A DNA stretch of 64,000 bases, from assembly GCF_000346465.2 (NCBI RefSeq), contig NC_034010.1, forward strand, positions 24,772,570-24,836,569, written 5' to 3'. The position numbers were made by a program, and so were the translations under genes. Positions 45,301 through 56,579 of the stretch are shown here, one piece after another (position 1 is the stretch's first letter; the number at the start of each line of letters is the position of its first letter). Below the pieces are notes generated by a model that saw only the letters and a list, made by a program, of their open reading frames with translations, did not search any database and was not told the origin of the DNA. Source of the stretch: Prunus persica. Its lineage: Eukaryota > Streptophyta > Magnoliopsida > Rosales > Rosaceae.

Positions 45301-46333
45301 CTTTCTCAAAAGTCAGAAGATCATGTTCACCTTTTACTGCAATTTCACCTCCATGAACTTCTTGAGCTGGAAGAGATGACGACACTGAATGTGCAGGTCC
45401 ATTGCTGCTACTGTGGGTGCTAACACCTACTGGCTCAATCTTAACTAGCTGTTCTTCTACTGAATGACTCGAATTTTCATCAATTTTATCAGTTTCCTTG
45501 CCTGCCACTTGGGAAGTCAAAGTATCTACTCTGTCCTCCCCAGCAACATCACCAGTAGCAGCAGGAACTTGGGTTTGTTCACTCAAGGGCTTGGGATTCG
45601 AACCTTCCTCATTGATAATCACTGCAGCTTTTTCAATCCCAGGATTCCATACTTCATCATCTGAAACACTAGCTTTCTGTGTCTTCAAATCATGGAGTGC
45701 ATCAACCCCACCAACAACCGACTTCGTTTCTTGTTCCACAACCTCCACCAATCCTCTCCCTGAAACTTCTACACTTTCAATAACAGTAACTTCATTCTGC
45801 ACAACTTGTGTTTCACTACATAGAGCTCCAGCCGAGGAACCTCCTATTCCATTTTCAGCTGTAGAATTATCTTCTTTTTCATCTGAAGCATTAACTTCCT
45901 GTGAATTCACAACCTCCCTTGCAACCACCTCAGCTTCCTCAATATGAACAACCTGGGTTTCTCCACCTATTGAATCCGGTTCACCCACTCCACCACCATC
46001 TCCACCCAAGGACCCAACATTTCTCTCCGAACCCATATCAACTTCATCCGACTCATCACGATCCACCTCATCATCTGATTTCTCGCCATCCCCACTAGTG
46101 CAAACTCCACCAACATAAACATTAGACCCCAGAACCTCCACCATTATATCATCCCCATTACAAGAACCACCATCATCTTCACCCGCATCCTCAGTGAAAG
46201 ACCCCTCAACCTGACCCTCACTCACACAAGCCTCAGACCCCGCTAGGGTTTCACCAGCTACATGCCCACCGGCAGTCACCGTGGACTCTGAGCCAGTACC
46301 AACAAGAACATCCTTCTCCTTTTGTTCATCCAT
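42308..46333 (-). CDS. PWWP-domain chromatin protein, 1341 aa
   Basis: A single long coding exon. Residues 1 to about 640 are acidic, low-complexity and rich in E, V, S and G, with few predicted folds. A PWWP domain follows at about 640-740 (SASDLVWGKVKSHPWWPGQI, then CFLVAYFGDRTFAWNE); this fold binds methylated histone H3 lysine and DNA. After a basic linker comes an RRM-like C-terminal part near 1160-1240 (ELVLNFSEVNSVPSETKLNK then FRRFGPLRESE and SRARVVFKRSSDAEVA). This order matches the plant PDP (PWWP domain protein) family, some of which associate with MSI4/5-type PRC2 complexes and affect flowering. The protein ends with seven tandem decapeptide-like units of the HDQMQLDLST type. A 5' UTR intron is likely (donor near 46559, acceptor near 46350). 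Confidence 0.93.
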   Translation of the reverse strand: MDEQKEKDVLVGTGSESTVTAGGHVAGETLAGSEACVSEGQVEGSFTEDAGEDDGGSCNGDDIMVEVLGSNVYVGGVCTSGDGEKSDDEVDRDESDEVDMGSERNVGSLGGDGGGVGEPDSIGGETQVVHIEEAEVVAREVVNSQEVNASDEKEDNSTAENGIGGSSAGALCSETQVVQNEVTVIESVEVSGRGLVEVVEQETKSVVGGVDALHDLKTQKASVSDDEVWNPGIEKAAVIINEEGSNPKPLSEQTQVPAATGDVAGEDRVDTLTSQVAGKETDKIDENSSHSVEEQLVKIEPVGVSTHSSSNGPAHSVSSSLPAQEVHGGEIAVKGEHDLLTFEKDQFLKPEESVENMVHDISLVESTSVSLPTEVVPGGVVSVTDGGSPSNSVKDQHSKHEESIDKNMVHDIAQIESNTGQEMEVDSQVNDAGQVGLDGGCGEHLMSNNDVPDPAEKEQPLKSEESLEKTATAYVAPVHPNMDMEGVKEQVTDAEDVLYGGEQIEDKGQYTIGGSTEIAAADDNVLLHPNGQNLKTETLYRSSQTDIQVTDSGDIAPMDTEEVFNYASVAETNVVHEAGLKEQVTDAELDGLHGGHYTEVETEATEQPKFSEEEIIMEEAMQPGSSDILLQPRYELPPENEGLFSASDLVWGKVKSHPWWPGQIFDYTVASEKAMKYHKKDCFLVAYFGDRTFAWNEPSSLKPFRSYFPQAEKQCNSEAFQNAVNCALEEVSRRVELGLACSCIPEDVYEKIRFQIVGNAGICQESSRRDEVDESASASSLECNKLLEYIKALARFPSGGSDQLELVIAKAHLLAFYRLKGYCSLPEFQFCGDLLENRTDSSLSEDKINVGERDEHTIEKVTFSGPDIVKVQSSNSNKRKHNLRDGVYSKIKERSLSELMEGGIDSLDGDDWLDGKDSGGLVSPSSGKRRKGFEYHADDLTVQDGRKGLSVAKVSNTTHVPKQSFKIGECIQRVASQLTGSPIVKSNSDRPAGDTSDVAFQSSGDGHRGRAIDPTEYASLGELLSQLQSAAEDPRNEYHFLNTIVSFFTDFRNSVAVGQQAGVELLAVDKVGGKRRKSSNSGLGLPETFEFDDMNDTYWTDRVIQNGAEEPASRRGRKINFQPVVLAQPEKSPQEGRRPYSRRRYSQGNNALPAEKPVGYVDENAPAELVLNFSEVNSVPSETKLNKMFRRFGPLRESETEVDRESSRARVVFKRSSDAEVACNSAGKFNIFGPILVNYQLNYTLSQLNYTPSIQFSASPSATTQDQEMQLVLSPHDHEMHLDLSAHDQMQLDLSTHDQMQLDLSTHDQMQLDLSTHDQMQLDLSTHDQMQLDLSTFENLV
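42326..42538 (-). repeat. 30-bp coding minisatellite at the end of the PWWP gene
   Basis: Seven consecutive units encode the C-terminal repeat. Five read HDQMQLDLST, one HDHEMHLDLSA and one QDQEMQLVLSP; the distal two are 33-bp variants. Sequence between the five inner units is almost identical, so copy number is likely to vary between individuals while the frame is kept, because unit lengths are multiples of three. Confidence 0.95.
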
Positions 46334-49046
46334 TCAGATATTATCTGGGTATTTTTCAAAATCATCAAAGAAAGCTTCTTTTCATTTTTATTTTTATTTT
46401 AAAAAAAAATTTCACGAAATCGATAAACCCTAGAGACAAAACTGAGCAAATCTAAGCACGCAATCGAGAAATTTACCGAACAGGGAAAGCATAGCATATA
46501 AGAAACAAACAGATTTTGAAAGTTGAAAGCTTAAGGAGAGTGATTTTTGAGTTTACCTCCAGATCTTCTCGAGAAAGTGAAAGCCTTCGAGGTTTGGGGG
46601 TTTAGAAGAGAGAGAGAGAGAGTTTGTGAGTTCGTGTATTATTTGGGCATAAGGGTAAGTGTCCTTTTGGAGATCTAAGAAAATTAATTGCGCAGAGGCC
46701 GAACAGATTGCTTTATTGTCCCTTTTCAAACTTTACAGTGATTGGTTACCTCAGCCTTCTTTAATTTTATGGAAGGTAAACGTTCACAGGTCAATTGTGA
46801 AAGTCTAATCAACTGGAGACACGTGTGCGTAGTAAATCTCTCGCTTTTCATCTTACTACGTGTCACTTTCTAATATGACGTTCGGGAGCATTAGGTGCGT
46901 GCGTCCTTTCTTATCTATTAATGATTTTATTTAATAAATTTTATCTCAATCCCATTGCTAATATGATGATACCTTATGTGATACTAATACTAAGTGAGGC
47001 AAAATCAAATCAGAAAAGGTTTCATAATAGAAGTATGGTTTTGCAATATAAACAATTTTAATGGGTTGATTTGAAGTAGAAAGATAGGAGATACAACTAT
47101 TTTCTAAATACTAAAAGTGTTCGGTCTATGAAGAATTTTACGTTAATAATTAGTTAAGAATCAAAGTCAATTCGCTTTATTTAAAAATATATATATGTAT
47201 CAATAAACTTCTATGAAATGATTTCACGGAATTCATCCAATTGTTTTATCGTGGAATATAATTAAGAAATAGGAAAATTTTATTTAATCCACTAACATCT
47301 ACAATCCCGATCTCTTGAACCACAGGAATCTAAGAGATTGTAGTTACCTACCGTTGGATATTAATCCAATAGTTCAAAAAAAAAATTTAAAAAGAGTGCA
47401 AGAGTGAATGAACCGTTAAATTTATATTCAATAGTGAGTAACCACAAATCTCTTAGACTTCTATAATCTAAGACATCAGGACTACTAACATCTAATAGAT
47501 AACTCTAAACCAAAAGTCCTTATTGGAAAAATAAAAATTGCAGCAAAAAATAATAATATGTTCATAGAGGTAACGTTAGCAAATTTAATGAATTTGGTCC
47601 CATCAAATAATAATAATTGAAGTGGTCACAGCTGGCTGGGCAGTAGCCCTGACAAACTCACACGTGGGTCCAAGACAACCATACCACGTACTTGAATTTT
47701 TACCTTGTACAAGAAAAGATTACGGTACTTATATCAACTATTTGAACTGCAGACGCCACACCTAACCTAACGTAAGTACGCACACACAGCAGAGGAAGGA
47801 AGAAGACCTTGCATAAAATACCGCACATGAAGTGAATAAACAAAAAAGTGCTGTTAAACGAATTTTAAAATTAATTAAGTATATTTTATAATTTAAATTT
47901 ATTTTAATATTTTAATTAAAATGTAAAACTAACTAAGTACATCCTATTTAACTATCAAAAATAGCTTTAGTACAACACTCTAATACCAATTCCAAACCAA
48001 GTTTCTCTTTTTACATGAATTTGTGCCCTCTTTTCAGATTTTGGGTTTCATCAAAATCTTTAATTTCGTAATACCAATCCTAAACTAGTACTCGCTGCGT
48101 TATTCGTGGGCACCGAGCAATATGAAGATTTTTCTACGTCTGATAAGGATTGAATATAGTGAGTAAGGTGTACTTATTAAAATTTTATTTGTTTCACAAT
48201 TCAATATATCTTTTTTTGTCATTTTATATTATGGTAAATTAATAATTCAATAAGTAGTTTGGTAGTAGGGTGTATTCAGTTAATTTTAAGGTTCGTTTAG
48301 CAACACTCTAAACAAAATGATATTTCCTTAATATTTTCCATCATTGGCCTAAGCTATATCCTTAATATTTTACCTTTTATTGAGTACAACTAAATTTTTC
48401 TTTTATATTTTGGTATGTAAGGTTTATATGTAACTTTGACTCATCTACCTTTGACTAAATTTAATGGGTTAAATTTGCTATTTGGAAAAAAATTAATATC
48501 AAATAATTGTACTTACCTTCAAAAGAAAAATGCATTTCCAGTGCTTCACATGGACAAAAATTAATTTAAAATGTATTTTATGTAAATGGAAAATGTCAAC
48601 GTCAATCATCGATAAATATATAGTTTAACTATCGTTCTTTTAAAACTGTACGGTTCACAAATTAAACAAATTATTTCGAGATACGTTATTGCATCTTGTT
48701 TGAAAATCTCTTGTATTTAAAAATCTATTGTTATGATCAATAGTCTACATGCACGTGAGAATATTGTTTGCGTCGTTGTGTACATCACAATAGTTTGTAT
48801 TAGTACTATTCCTTATATGTAATACAAGAAGTTGCATTATTCACTCATAATTCGTGTGCAACATTTTTATGAAGATTCTTGAATCGTGCAGCACTGAAAA
48901 CCGAAGAAACTTTTAATGCTTCAAATTGACAATACTGCTTGAGAGGTACAAAATTTATTCATCATTTAGGATACACTATATAACTCTCAGACTCACTCAA
49001 CTTCATTCTTACAAAACGAAAGACTCTTAAAGCCAAAACTAATTAC
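46334..49046. other. Intergenic region between the PWWP gene and the RRM-like gene
   Basis: 46334-46620 is the leader of the PWWP gene, with a GA-rich tract at 46608-46621 and a likely 5' UTR intron. A 183-bp MITE occupies 47301-47483. From about 47500 to 49000 the sequence is AT-rich, with no coding or repeat structure that I can support. Confidence 0.55.
47301..47483. mobile_element. 183-bp foldback MITE, copy 1
   Basis: Flanked by a perfect actaacatct on each side (47291-47300 and 47484-47493), a 9-10 bp target duplication. The arms (cccgatctcttgaaccacag / tctataatctaagacatcag) are complementary, making a hairpin over most of the element. The length is the same as copy 2 at 51261-51443. 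The target size points to a Mutator-type MITE. Confidence 0.85.
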
Positions 49047-50296
49047 TTAAACTGAAGTTACAGGTGAACTTGGTTCTCCTGGTGATTTTGATTTACGCAC
49101 GTATTTCCTTGCCCAAACATGCTTCCCATTGATGGAGAATTTGGCCTTGTTTTTCCCGTCAAGAACAATTGGAATGGAGGAAGTAGAACGAACCACAAGA
49201 CGGGCATACAATGGTTGTTCCTCAGCAGGCACTTCTTGCATAAAAACGCCATCAATAAAGTCTCCAAATTTCCTGTCCACAAAACAAAATAGAACAAAAA
49301 ACAATTTTAATTTATAATTATATAAGAAGAACTACCATACCCACAAAAAAAAAAAAAAAAGTGTTATATAAACCTAGAAAAGAACTCTCTGACTTCAACT
49401 TCAGAAATGGGATAGCCCTTAGAAAATGTCAAGAAAATAGTCCTTTCATCAGCAGACACATCCTCTACCTCTTGCTGATCATCATTTATATTCAAACGGC
49501 TCAAAACATCCCCCATCTCCTCATTCAAAATCTGGCGCTGAGCAGCAAGATCATAGGGATCAAAAACACCACGCAGGTAGTCTAGGGCAGCATCCCCCCT
49601 CGTCGCAGCCCTGGCCAAGAGATGAATATGCTGATAAGGCCCCAAAGACGGTGGATTATTATTCACATCCCCACCATACATTCTTTGATTTGGAAAAAGT
49701 CCCATGTTTGATACCCCGACCATGTCATAGGCGGCAACTGTAGCATTGTGAAATGATGGATTGTAAGGACGAAACATGCCGGCATTCAACATCATTTGTT
49801 CAGCTCGATTTGGTTGTGGGTTAGGGAACAAGTTGTCAAAGGCTCTTATGCAAACCTCGTTGAACAACTTGGTGATGCCCCGAATGATGCCGAGGCGATT
49901 TTGGTGGAAGAATTCGAGGGTGGCGCAACTTTTGGTTAGGGCATTAAATAAGGGAATGTCTTGGTTGCGGTTGGTGATGTCGACATGGAAATCGTCTTGT
50001 TGAATGCAGTTCAAGGCCACGACAGACTCATCTGCAATGCCATTAAGAAGGGTGTCAGGTAAAGTGACACATAATTTGTGCACAAAGTTATACTCCTTAG
50101 CCGCGTGTTCAAGCCACATCCACAGGGCCATGACCTGGGCAGACTCAGCCGGGTCACGCCCCAGGGGAAAGATGAGGCGAGAGAAAAGCTTGCGGTCAAT
50201 GTTGTGAAAAAGGGCGAACTCTTCTTGGGAGACTGAGACGGGGGCTTGGGGTACGCCGGAGGAGGTAAAGAAAGTGGAGGAAGATGAGGCATCCAT
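49047..50296 (-). CDS. Plant RRM-like protein of unknown function, 382 aa, 2 exons
   Basis: Exons 49374-50296 and 49047-49272 join in phase (REFFSR|KFGDF) to 382 residues starting MDASSSSTFFTSSGVPQAPV. The N-terminal half is a helical region seen in a plant-specific group (FALFHNIDRKLFSRLIF, then AESAQVMALWMWLEHAAKEY and FFHQNRLGIIRGITKLFNEV). Residues about 283-370 look like a degenerate RNA-recognition motif (RTIFLTFSKGYPISEVEVRE, then FGDFIDGVFM and LYARLVVRS). RNP1 aromatic residues are poorly kept, so RNA binding is only suggested. There is no signal peptide or membrane segment. I know relatives of this architecture in dicots but no experimentally assigned function. Confidence 0.85.
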
Positions 50297-50404
50297 TGTT
50301 GTTGGTGATGCTGTCGAAATGAGTGAGAGAGTGATTTGGGTTTTGATAGGATTGTGTTGGGTGGAGAGTGAGGTTTGAATTTATAGGGAGGAACAGTTGT
50401 AGTG

Positions 50405-50556
50405 TTTGGGAGTGAAAGGGTACGCTTGTTTGTGAAAGGTGATCACCATTCTTCATTTGCATAAATGGAAAGGGCTTTCATTTGGGAGTGAAGGGCTACG
50501 CTTGGTTGTGAAAGGTGATGACCATTCTTCATTTACAGAAATGGAGAGGGCTTTAA
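50405..50556. repeat. 76-bp tandem duplication upstream of the RRM-like gene
   Basis: Two 76-bp units start tttgggagtgaa at 50405 and 50481 and share aaaggtgat.accattcttc. They lie 110-260 bp upstream of the minus-strand start codon, in its promoter. One unit has ggtgatcacc and the other ggtgatgacc at the same place, a 10-bp palindrome lost in one copy. Confidence 0.9.
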
Positions 50557-51260
50557 TTTGTAACAGTTACTATATATATAAATATATATATATATATGTA
50601 TGTATATATATTTCTTTTGTTGTCTGAATCTGGTCAAAAGTAAATCTACAACAGGTCGTTTAAATGTCACTTACCAAAAGGCCTATTGATTAAATTTTTT
50701 TCTTTAATAGGTAACCACATGAGTTATCCATGCACGTTGGGACAAATTAGGGTTTTCTGATATACATGATTTTTTGATGCTTTTGAACACACAAACCATA
50801 AAATGACAAAAATTAATCTATAATATTAATGAACTATATATGGACTTTCTTTTGAATAATTAAGGATATGTGTGCATATCTTAATACAATTTATGTTTGT
50901 TTTTGAGATAGGAATACTAAATAAATTAAATGCATCGTTTTGTTGATACCGTTGATATTGAATGTTATTACCTTACTTTCTCCATTAAAGAGTAAGGAAG
51001 TTAAAATACACTTACAAGCGATAAGCAAACAACAAGCTTCACCCCGAAATGATGATCTAGAAATATCCAAAAACAACAAAAAAAATTATACAATAGCATT
51101 GCCCCAAAACACACCTATAGCATCATTCAACAATATAATTCCAAAAGTTAACAAGTGAAATATATCAGATATGTCCATATAAAAGTATATTTTTACTGGT
51201 GTGTAATATATCTTTAGTTTCCTCCAATATCTTATTTTAGAATTTTGTTATATAGTCAAT

Positions 51261-51443
51261 CAGTCCTGATCTTTTGGATCACAGGAGTCCAAGAGATTAT
51301 GGTCACCCACCGTTAGATATTAATCCAATGGTTCAAAAAAGTTTCTTAAAAGGAGTGCAAGATTGAGTGAACCGTTGAATTTACATCCAACGGTGAATGA
51401 CCATAAATCTCTTAGACTCCTGTGGTCCAAGAGATCGGGACTG
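51261..51443. mobile_element. 183-bp foldback MITE, copy 2
   Basis: The arms are cagtcctgatcttttggatc and the inverse of gatcgggactg with the preceding tcctgtggtccaagagatcg. Flanks are tatagtcaat and tataatcaat, a 10-bp target duplication with one mismatch. The arms continue inward (tcacccaccgttagatatta / catccaacggtgaatgacca), so nearly the whole element is self-complementary. It is the same size and family as copy 1 at 47301. Confidence 0.85.
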
Positions 51444-51849
51444 TATAATCAATATGTCTATAAATATTTTCTTATGTATATTTATGGTTTATTATCATGT
51501 TGAGGGCAGACATATTCATGTTAAATTGAAGCAAAAAACAAATAAAATGCGTGTCCATTTTCACATATTCAATATTGAAAACTAGTAATGCTAATGCATG
51601 ATGCGGTTTGTCACACATTTTTTTTTTCTTGAATTTCTCATACATATTTAATGGTTAAATGTAATTTCTTTATGTATTTTTTTTAATTAAAAAATTGTCA
51701 TTTCTTTATCTTTACAATTTGTTGCTCTAAAAACGAGAGTTTCGTACTGTCCTATATTTTTCATTACAAATGAACGACACTGTACTGGCAGTCAACCTCT
51801 TCGATCACTTTCACTACTACAAACCCAGAACCTCAACGATTAAAACTCA

Positions 51850-51870
51850 ATGGCGACCATCAGCAACTAA
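51850..51870 (+). CDS. Six-codon upstream ORF before the aminotransferase-like gene
   Basis: ATG GCG ACC ATC AGC AAC TAA encodes MATISN and stops 4 nt before the main ATG at 51875. Its first codons copy the main start (ATGGCGAC in both). Such a short uORF so close to the main start could lower or regulate translation by leaky scanning. It may also be the decayed original start of a tandemly duplicated initiation region. Confidence 0.6.
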   Translation: MATISN

Positions 51871-51874
51871 ATCA

Positions 51875-54122
51875 ATGGCGACTTTAAGCCCCAGGTTCTT
51901 GTTCAGCAAGGGCGTCGTTTCACAGCCCGCCAACACTCCACCGGTTACAAGCTTCCTCGAAACGCATCCAGGTACACCATTCTCTCTGTTTCTCTGTTTG
52001 AAAATCAAATTCAATTTTTCCAAAAACACTAACTTAAAAATCCAATTTCGCGCCTGCTCCGATCACACCAGGAGCGTACACGACGTCTCGCACTCACAAA
52101 GACGCGTCGTTCGTGCTGTTCTGGGAACGACACTTGAAGAGACTGGTGGACTCAGTAGCAATTCTATACAATTCGAATCCTCAGCTTCTGTTCGGACCGA
52201 ACAAAACGACGTCGCTTTCGTTGCCGTCGCTCTCCTCCGACTCCCCTTTGCTCCAGTCAGAGGTTCGCGAGCTCGTGAATCGTTCGATGAAACGAGTGTT
52301 GCCGATTGCTTTGAATGAGAGGAGTGAGGGAGAGGAACTGTCAATTACAGCTCTGGTCAGTGGCAATTTGGAGAAATTGAGTGAGAATGAGAGTGAGGGC
52401 TTGGACCATGAAAGATTTGGCAATGGGGTTTTTGATGTGAGTATTTACATTGGGACTTATGTGCCAACTGTGTTTGGTATCGAAGGAAACGGTGCCCATT
52501 TGGCTGTGGTGGGTCGTGGGAGAGACGATGCCTCTGCTAAGTATTCGGATTGGGTGAGGTTGGTGATCTCTGACCACTTATCAATGTGTGAATGAGTTAA
52601 AGCTTGGATTTTTCTTACTTGGGCTTTAAGTATTTTCAGCAGTTTTGATTGCTGGGTTGCTTAACTTGCAGGATTAGGAAATCTTTGGAGAGGTTGAGGC
52701 CGCCCAATGGGACCGAGCTCTTGTTGTCTAATGACGGTGACCGGATTCTTGAGGGGACGGTCTCAAACTTCTTTGTCGTCTGCCGGAAGGTTAGAGGCTC
52801 TTGGATTTTGAATTTTTTTTTAACTACATTAGATTAACTCAGTTTTAAGTGAGACTTCTTTGTCAGTTTGTTGATAAGGAGAGTATGTTTATGACCAAGT
52901 GATATGTCTTAGACTCTCCTAGTTATATATAGCTGTTTAATTGGAAAACAATGTGAAAGGTGCTTTCAGGATAACGATGAAGCTAAGGGGCAAAGTGTGC
53001 ACTGTTTTGAAGTACAGACAGCTCCTATTATTGATCATGTCCTTCCAGGAATTATACGCCAATTGGTCATTGAGTAAGTCCCCCCTCCTACTGTTGAACC
53101 CCTGACTATATTTTTTTCAAATATATTTACTATGTAGATTAGCGCCATCGCCACAGTTTGTGTTGTCTGGTGTCTGGTTATTTCTTTACACATGGAAGCC
53201 TTATTTTCTTTAGTATCCACAGTTTGTGTTGAATGGTGTATGTGGTTTAAAAAGGGAAGTTCTGATTAGCCTTTTCTACTGTCCACTGGTTCTGTTGAAT
53301 GTTTGAAAAAGTTAAATAAACTGTTTTGCAAGGTTTTCTCCATAGGGTTATTGAGCTCTTATGAGTGACCTTGGAGGAAGTATTAACTTGGGAATTCTGG
53401 TCCAAGATACATATTGTATTTAAATGGACTTGGGTCACTTTTTATTAAGCGATTCCCATTTTGGTAGCTGATCAGTTGATTGCGCTTCTTGTAATTTATG
53501 TAGAGTATGCTTGAGCAAGGGAATCCCCTTTCGAGAAGTTGCACCATCGTGGTCAGAGAGTGAATTTTGGGCAGAGGCGTTCATTACAAGTAAGCCTCTA
53601 CTTATCTCTTCCAACTTTAAATTTGGGCAGAGGAAACACTTTCCTAGATTCTTAGAATATTTTATCATAAGATTTAAAGAGATTTACATTGCAGGTAGCT
53701 TGAGACTTCTGCAGCACGCAGAGACAATTAGTTTTCCAAGTTCATGGGAATCACTAAATTCTAAATCTTGGGGGGAGATCTCATGGAAAGACAAACATTT
53801 TGAGGTGTGTACATCTAGAGTTTTAAGATGCTGCAACTGTTCTGCACATTTTCTTTGTTCTTTTCTTCACTATTTATTTGTTTTGCAATTATAACCAGGA
53901 GGGTCCTGGGATGGTCACTACAATAATCCAGGTAAATCTATATATTCTTCTCTGGCACCAAATGTGTCAAAATTGTTGCACACATGATGAAAGAAGAGTA
54001 TATTAGTCAATTCCCCATAAATCTGATAATGAACATTGGAAGAGTTGACTCTTATTTAACTTCTTTTGCACAGAAAGAGGTCATGGAGAAAGCAGCTTCA
54101 GAAGGGTACTTTCTCAGTTAGT
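51875..54122 (+). CDS. Class IV (BCAT/D-amino-acid type) PLP-dependent aminotransferase-like protein, 360 aa, 8 exons
   Basis: Exons 51875-51971, 52072-52558, 52672-52789, 52970-53073, 53504-53589, 53695-53804, 53899-53931 and 54075-54122 give 360 residues, MATLSPRFLFSKGVVSQPAN to KEVMEKAASEGYFLS. The fold-type IV signature is present: K189 in SAKYSDWVRI is at the Schiff-base lysine position, followed by GTELLLSNDGDRILEGTVSN with the EG-x-x-S/N phosphate-binding turn, and by PIIDHVLPGIIRQLVIEVCL and EAFITSSLRLLQ. Family members include branched-chain and D-amino-acid aminotransferases and 4-amino-4-deoxychorismate lyase. This plant subgroup (as in Arabidopsis At3g54970 and At5g27410) has no established substrate. 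Insertions such as the poorly conserved 95-170 region are unusual. No clear transit peptide is seen. A uORF ends 4 nt before the start. Confidence 0.9.
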
Positions 54123-56579
54123 TTGTATAAAAGGTGGAGGTATCTTCTTTCTTGCATAGGATGTTAATACTTGTGTCTATCATCTTGTGCCTCCATCCGA
54201 TACTGGAACGTGTAACCAAGCTGGACTTTATGTGATTTGGCCATTAAGCTCTCAATGATTCTGTTGCTCCAGTTCAAGCGAACCAAGGATCATAAAATAA
54301 ATGGATGTACTCTGTTTCGTATGTAAACCATCCTAGGTTCTTATATGATTATTAAGCCTCTTGTCATACATAGAAATTAGTTTGATCTCTTTGGGTACCA
54401 TTTACACATATTATGCAAAATAATTCTTGTAATTGTACCCTCTATCATCAAATATGGTTTTGTTCAAGGTAATTTGCGCTGTCGTTTTGGGCCCTCGGAG
54501 TTCTTTAGTTGATTATTGCAGAAACATGTTTTTTGTTAATATGTAGTTTATAATTCTCCACAAAAACCATATATATTCTCCAACCAGCCTATGATTTTGC
54601 TCAAACATTTTTCTCCTGAATTTATTAGAAGAATTAATCTGTGCAGGAAATGCAGCTTGATGGCACCCTTAATTGTTAGGTACCAAGTAGCAACTTTTGC
54701 TTTCTCTAGGGCACCCCTAGGCTTTCTAGGGCATTCTGATTAAGACGTGAACCTAAAGAATCCAGGGAAGTTGAAGGAGCATTGATTGTTTGTGAACCCC
54801 AAAAGTGCAAAGGGCTTGAATGCATTCTTGTACAAGTTTTCAGTTGGAATAATACGTGTTTGACAGCCAAACAAGCATCTTCCCAAATGAAGTAGCTAAT
54901 TAGTGATTTGTGGCCTAACAAATGTCTAATTTTTCTTTTTTCCATTTTGTTTCATTTATTAATTTGGACCTCGGCATTTGATAAATTCATTTTTCCTTGA
55001 TCGGATGGGTTTTGTTTGATGATAATATAATGAGTGATAAGATTAGCTTAGAGATTTGACCAAAAAAAGATTAGCTTAGTTTTTCAACACGATAAGACTG
55101 ATTAGCATGTTGATTAAAGGATTCTACTTAAAGACCAAATGTGTTGGTTTTTCAACATGATGACTGATTAGCAGGTTGGTTAAAGGATTCAACTTAAGAT
55201 GAGTAGTTTATATAAAATTGAAACGATATGGCCCGATCAAGGACTCGTTTGACATTTAGTGAAAATAATATTTGAATTTAATTGTCACACTGCCGCTCGG
55301 TGTTATACATCCATAATTTCAGTCCAATAAAAAAAATAATCATTACCTACACAAATTAACATGCCTTGTTTGTGAACAATGAGTGCAAAAGTGCAGCTTA
55401 GGCACTAGCTCATAATAATAATTCGTCACAACCACCATTGTTCAATTTGAATGGATAAGGATGACCATATTTGTATACGCCAGCTTAACCTAACCTTGAG
55501 ACCCACCATAAATTATGTTAGTGCTTAATATGTTAATAATGCTTAGTCATTGTGTCGTTGGAGGTGGCAACCGAGTCGTGTCATGTTGCCCTCATTTTCA
55601 AATTAAAAACTATCATTTATATACCTATCATAAAATAAAATAATATTCACTTTATCCTAATATAGCAAAATCATAAATAAAGATTCATATTTAAAAAATA
55701 ATAACTTTTTTTTTTTGTCAAAATTAAAAAGGGAAGAAGGAAAAACTCACACACATAGATAATATGGAAGTTTAAATCCATGAACACTTAGGAGCATGCC
55801 AATCCAAATAACACTCAATTGGTCACTTTCTTTGCGTAATACCTAGTTAAACTTTCAATCATGTCAAAATTAAATTATTAGAATTTAATAGTAATCTTGA
55901 TTTATTTATTTAATATACAAGTGAATATACAAGTGATATTAAAGGAAGGACACTTGAACACAAGACTTTTAGTGTATGAGTAAATATTCTTAATGACTTG
56001 AACTATAAACCCCTTAGTCCGACCTTTTATTATCCGTAGTAGCGAGTCGTGTTCGTAATAAAAATCAAATCGTGTTGAAATTGCGAAACCCTTTTTTAGA
56101 CTCGAGTTTTTGATAAATGATTCAAAGGCTCAAAGCTTTTTTAGGTCCCTTGTGTTGTATGAAGCCCAAGATGAAGAGGCCCGCGTCCCTGTAATTCTGT
56201 AAAAAGAAGCAAACAAAACCACAACGAACGGTGTTGATAAATGATAAGCATAAAGCCAAAACCTTCTTCATTCCATCTCTCTCCATCGTCAGATCTCCTC
56301 TCCCAGCGCGCCAAATACAAACACACCATTTCTTCCTCTCTCTTTCTCTCTCCATCCCTCTATACATACCTACAGGTACGAAAAGGGCCACCTCCCTCTC
56401 TGCCTCTCTCCCTCTCTCTCCTTCACTCTCTTTCTTGAAGCTTGCACAATAATGGCAAACCTAATGGGCCGACCTAGGGCTCCAATTTCAATTCCGATGA
56501 AAAAACTATTTTATTTCTATTATACGAGCAAAAGAATGAAGATGAATTGTTTGATGAAATGCAGTGATCGATTGTGATA
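54123..56579. other. Intergenic region and NF-YB leader
   Basis: 54123-54470 is the 3' flank of the aminotransferase-like gene. Around 54700-54950 the minus strand reads WEDACLAVKHVLFQLKTC, vaguely like a decayed copia integrase C-terminus, too weak to call. A diverged tandem pair (tttttcaacacgataagact and tttttcaacatgatgactga) lies at about 55080-55200. A SINE-like motif occurs at 55945-56020. From about 56220 the CT-rich stretch is the probable promoter and leader of NF-YB. Confidence 0.5.

Noticed and set aside
54706..54945. Minus-strand WEDACLAVKHVLFQLKTC as a copia integrase fragment
   Set aside because: Only a handful of residues fit, in one short frame, with no adjacent LTR or pol motifs; too weak to call.
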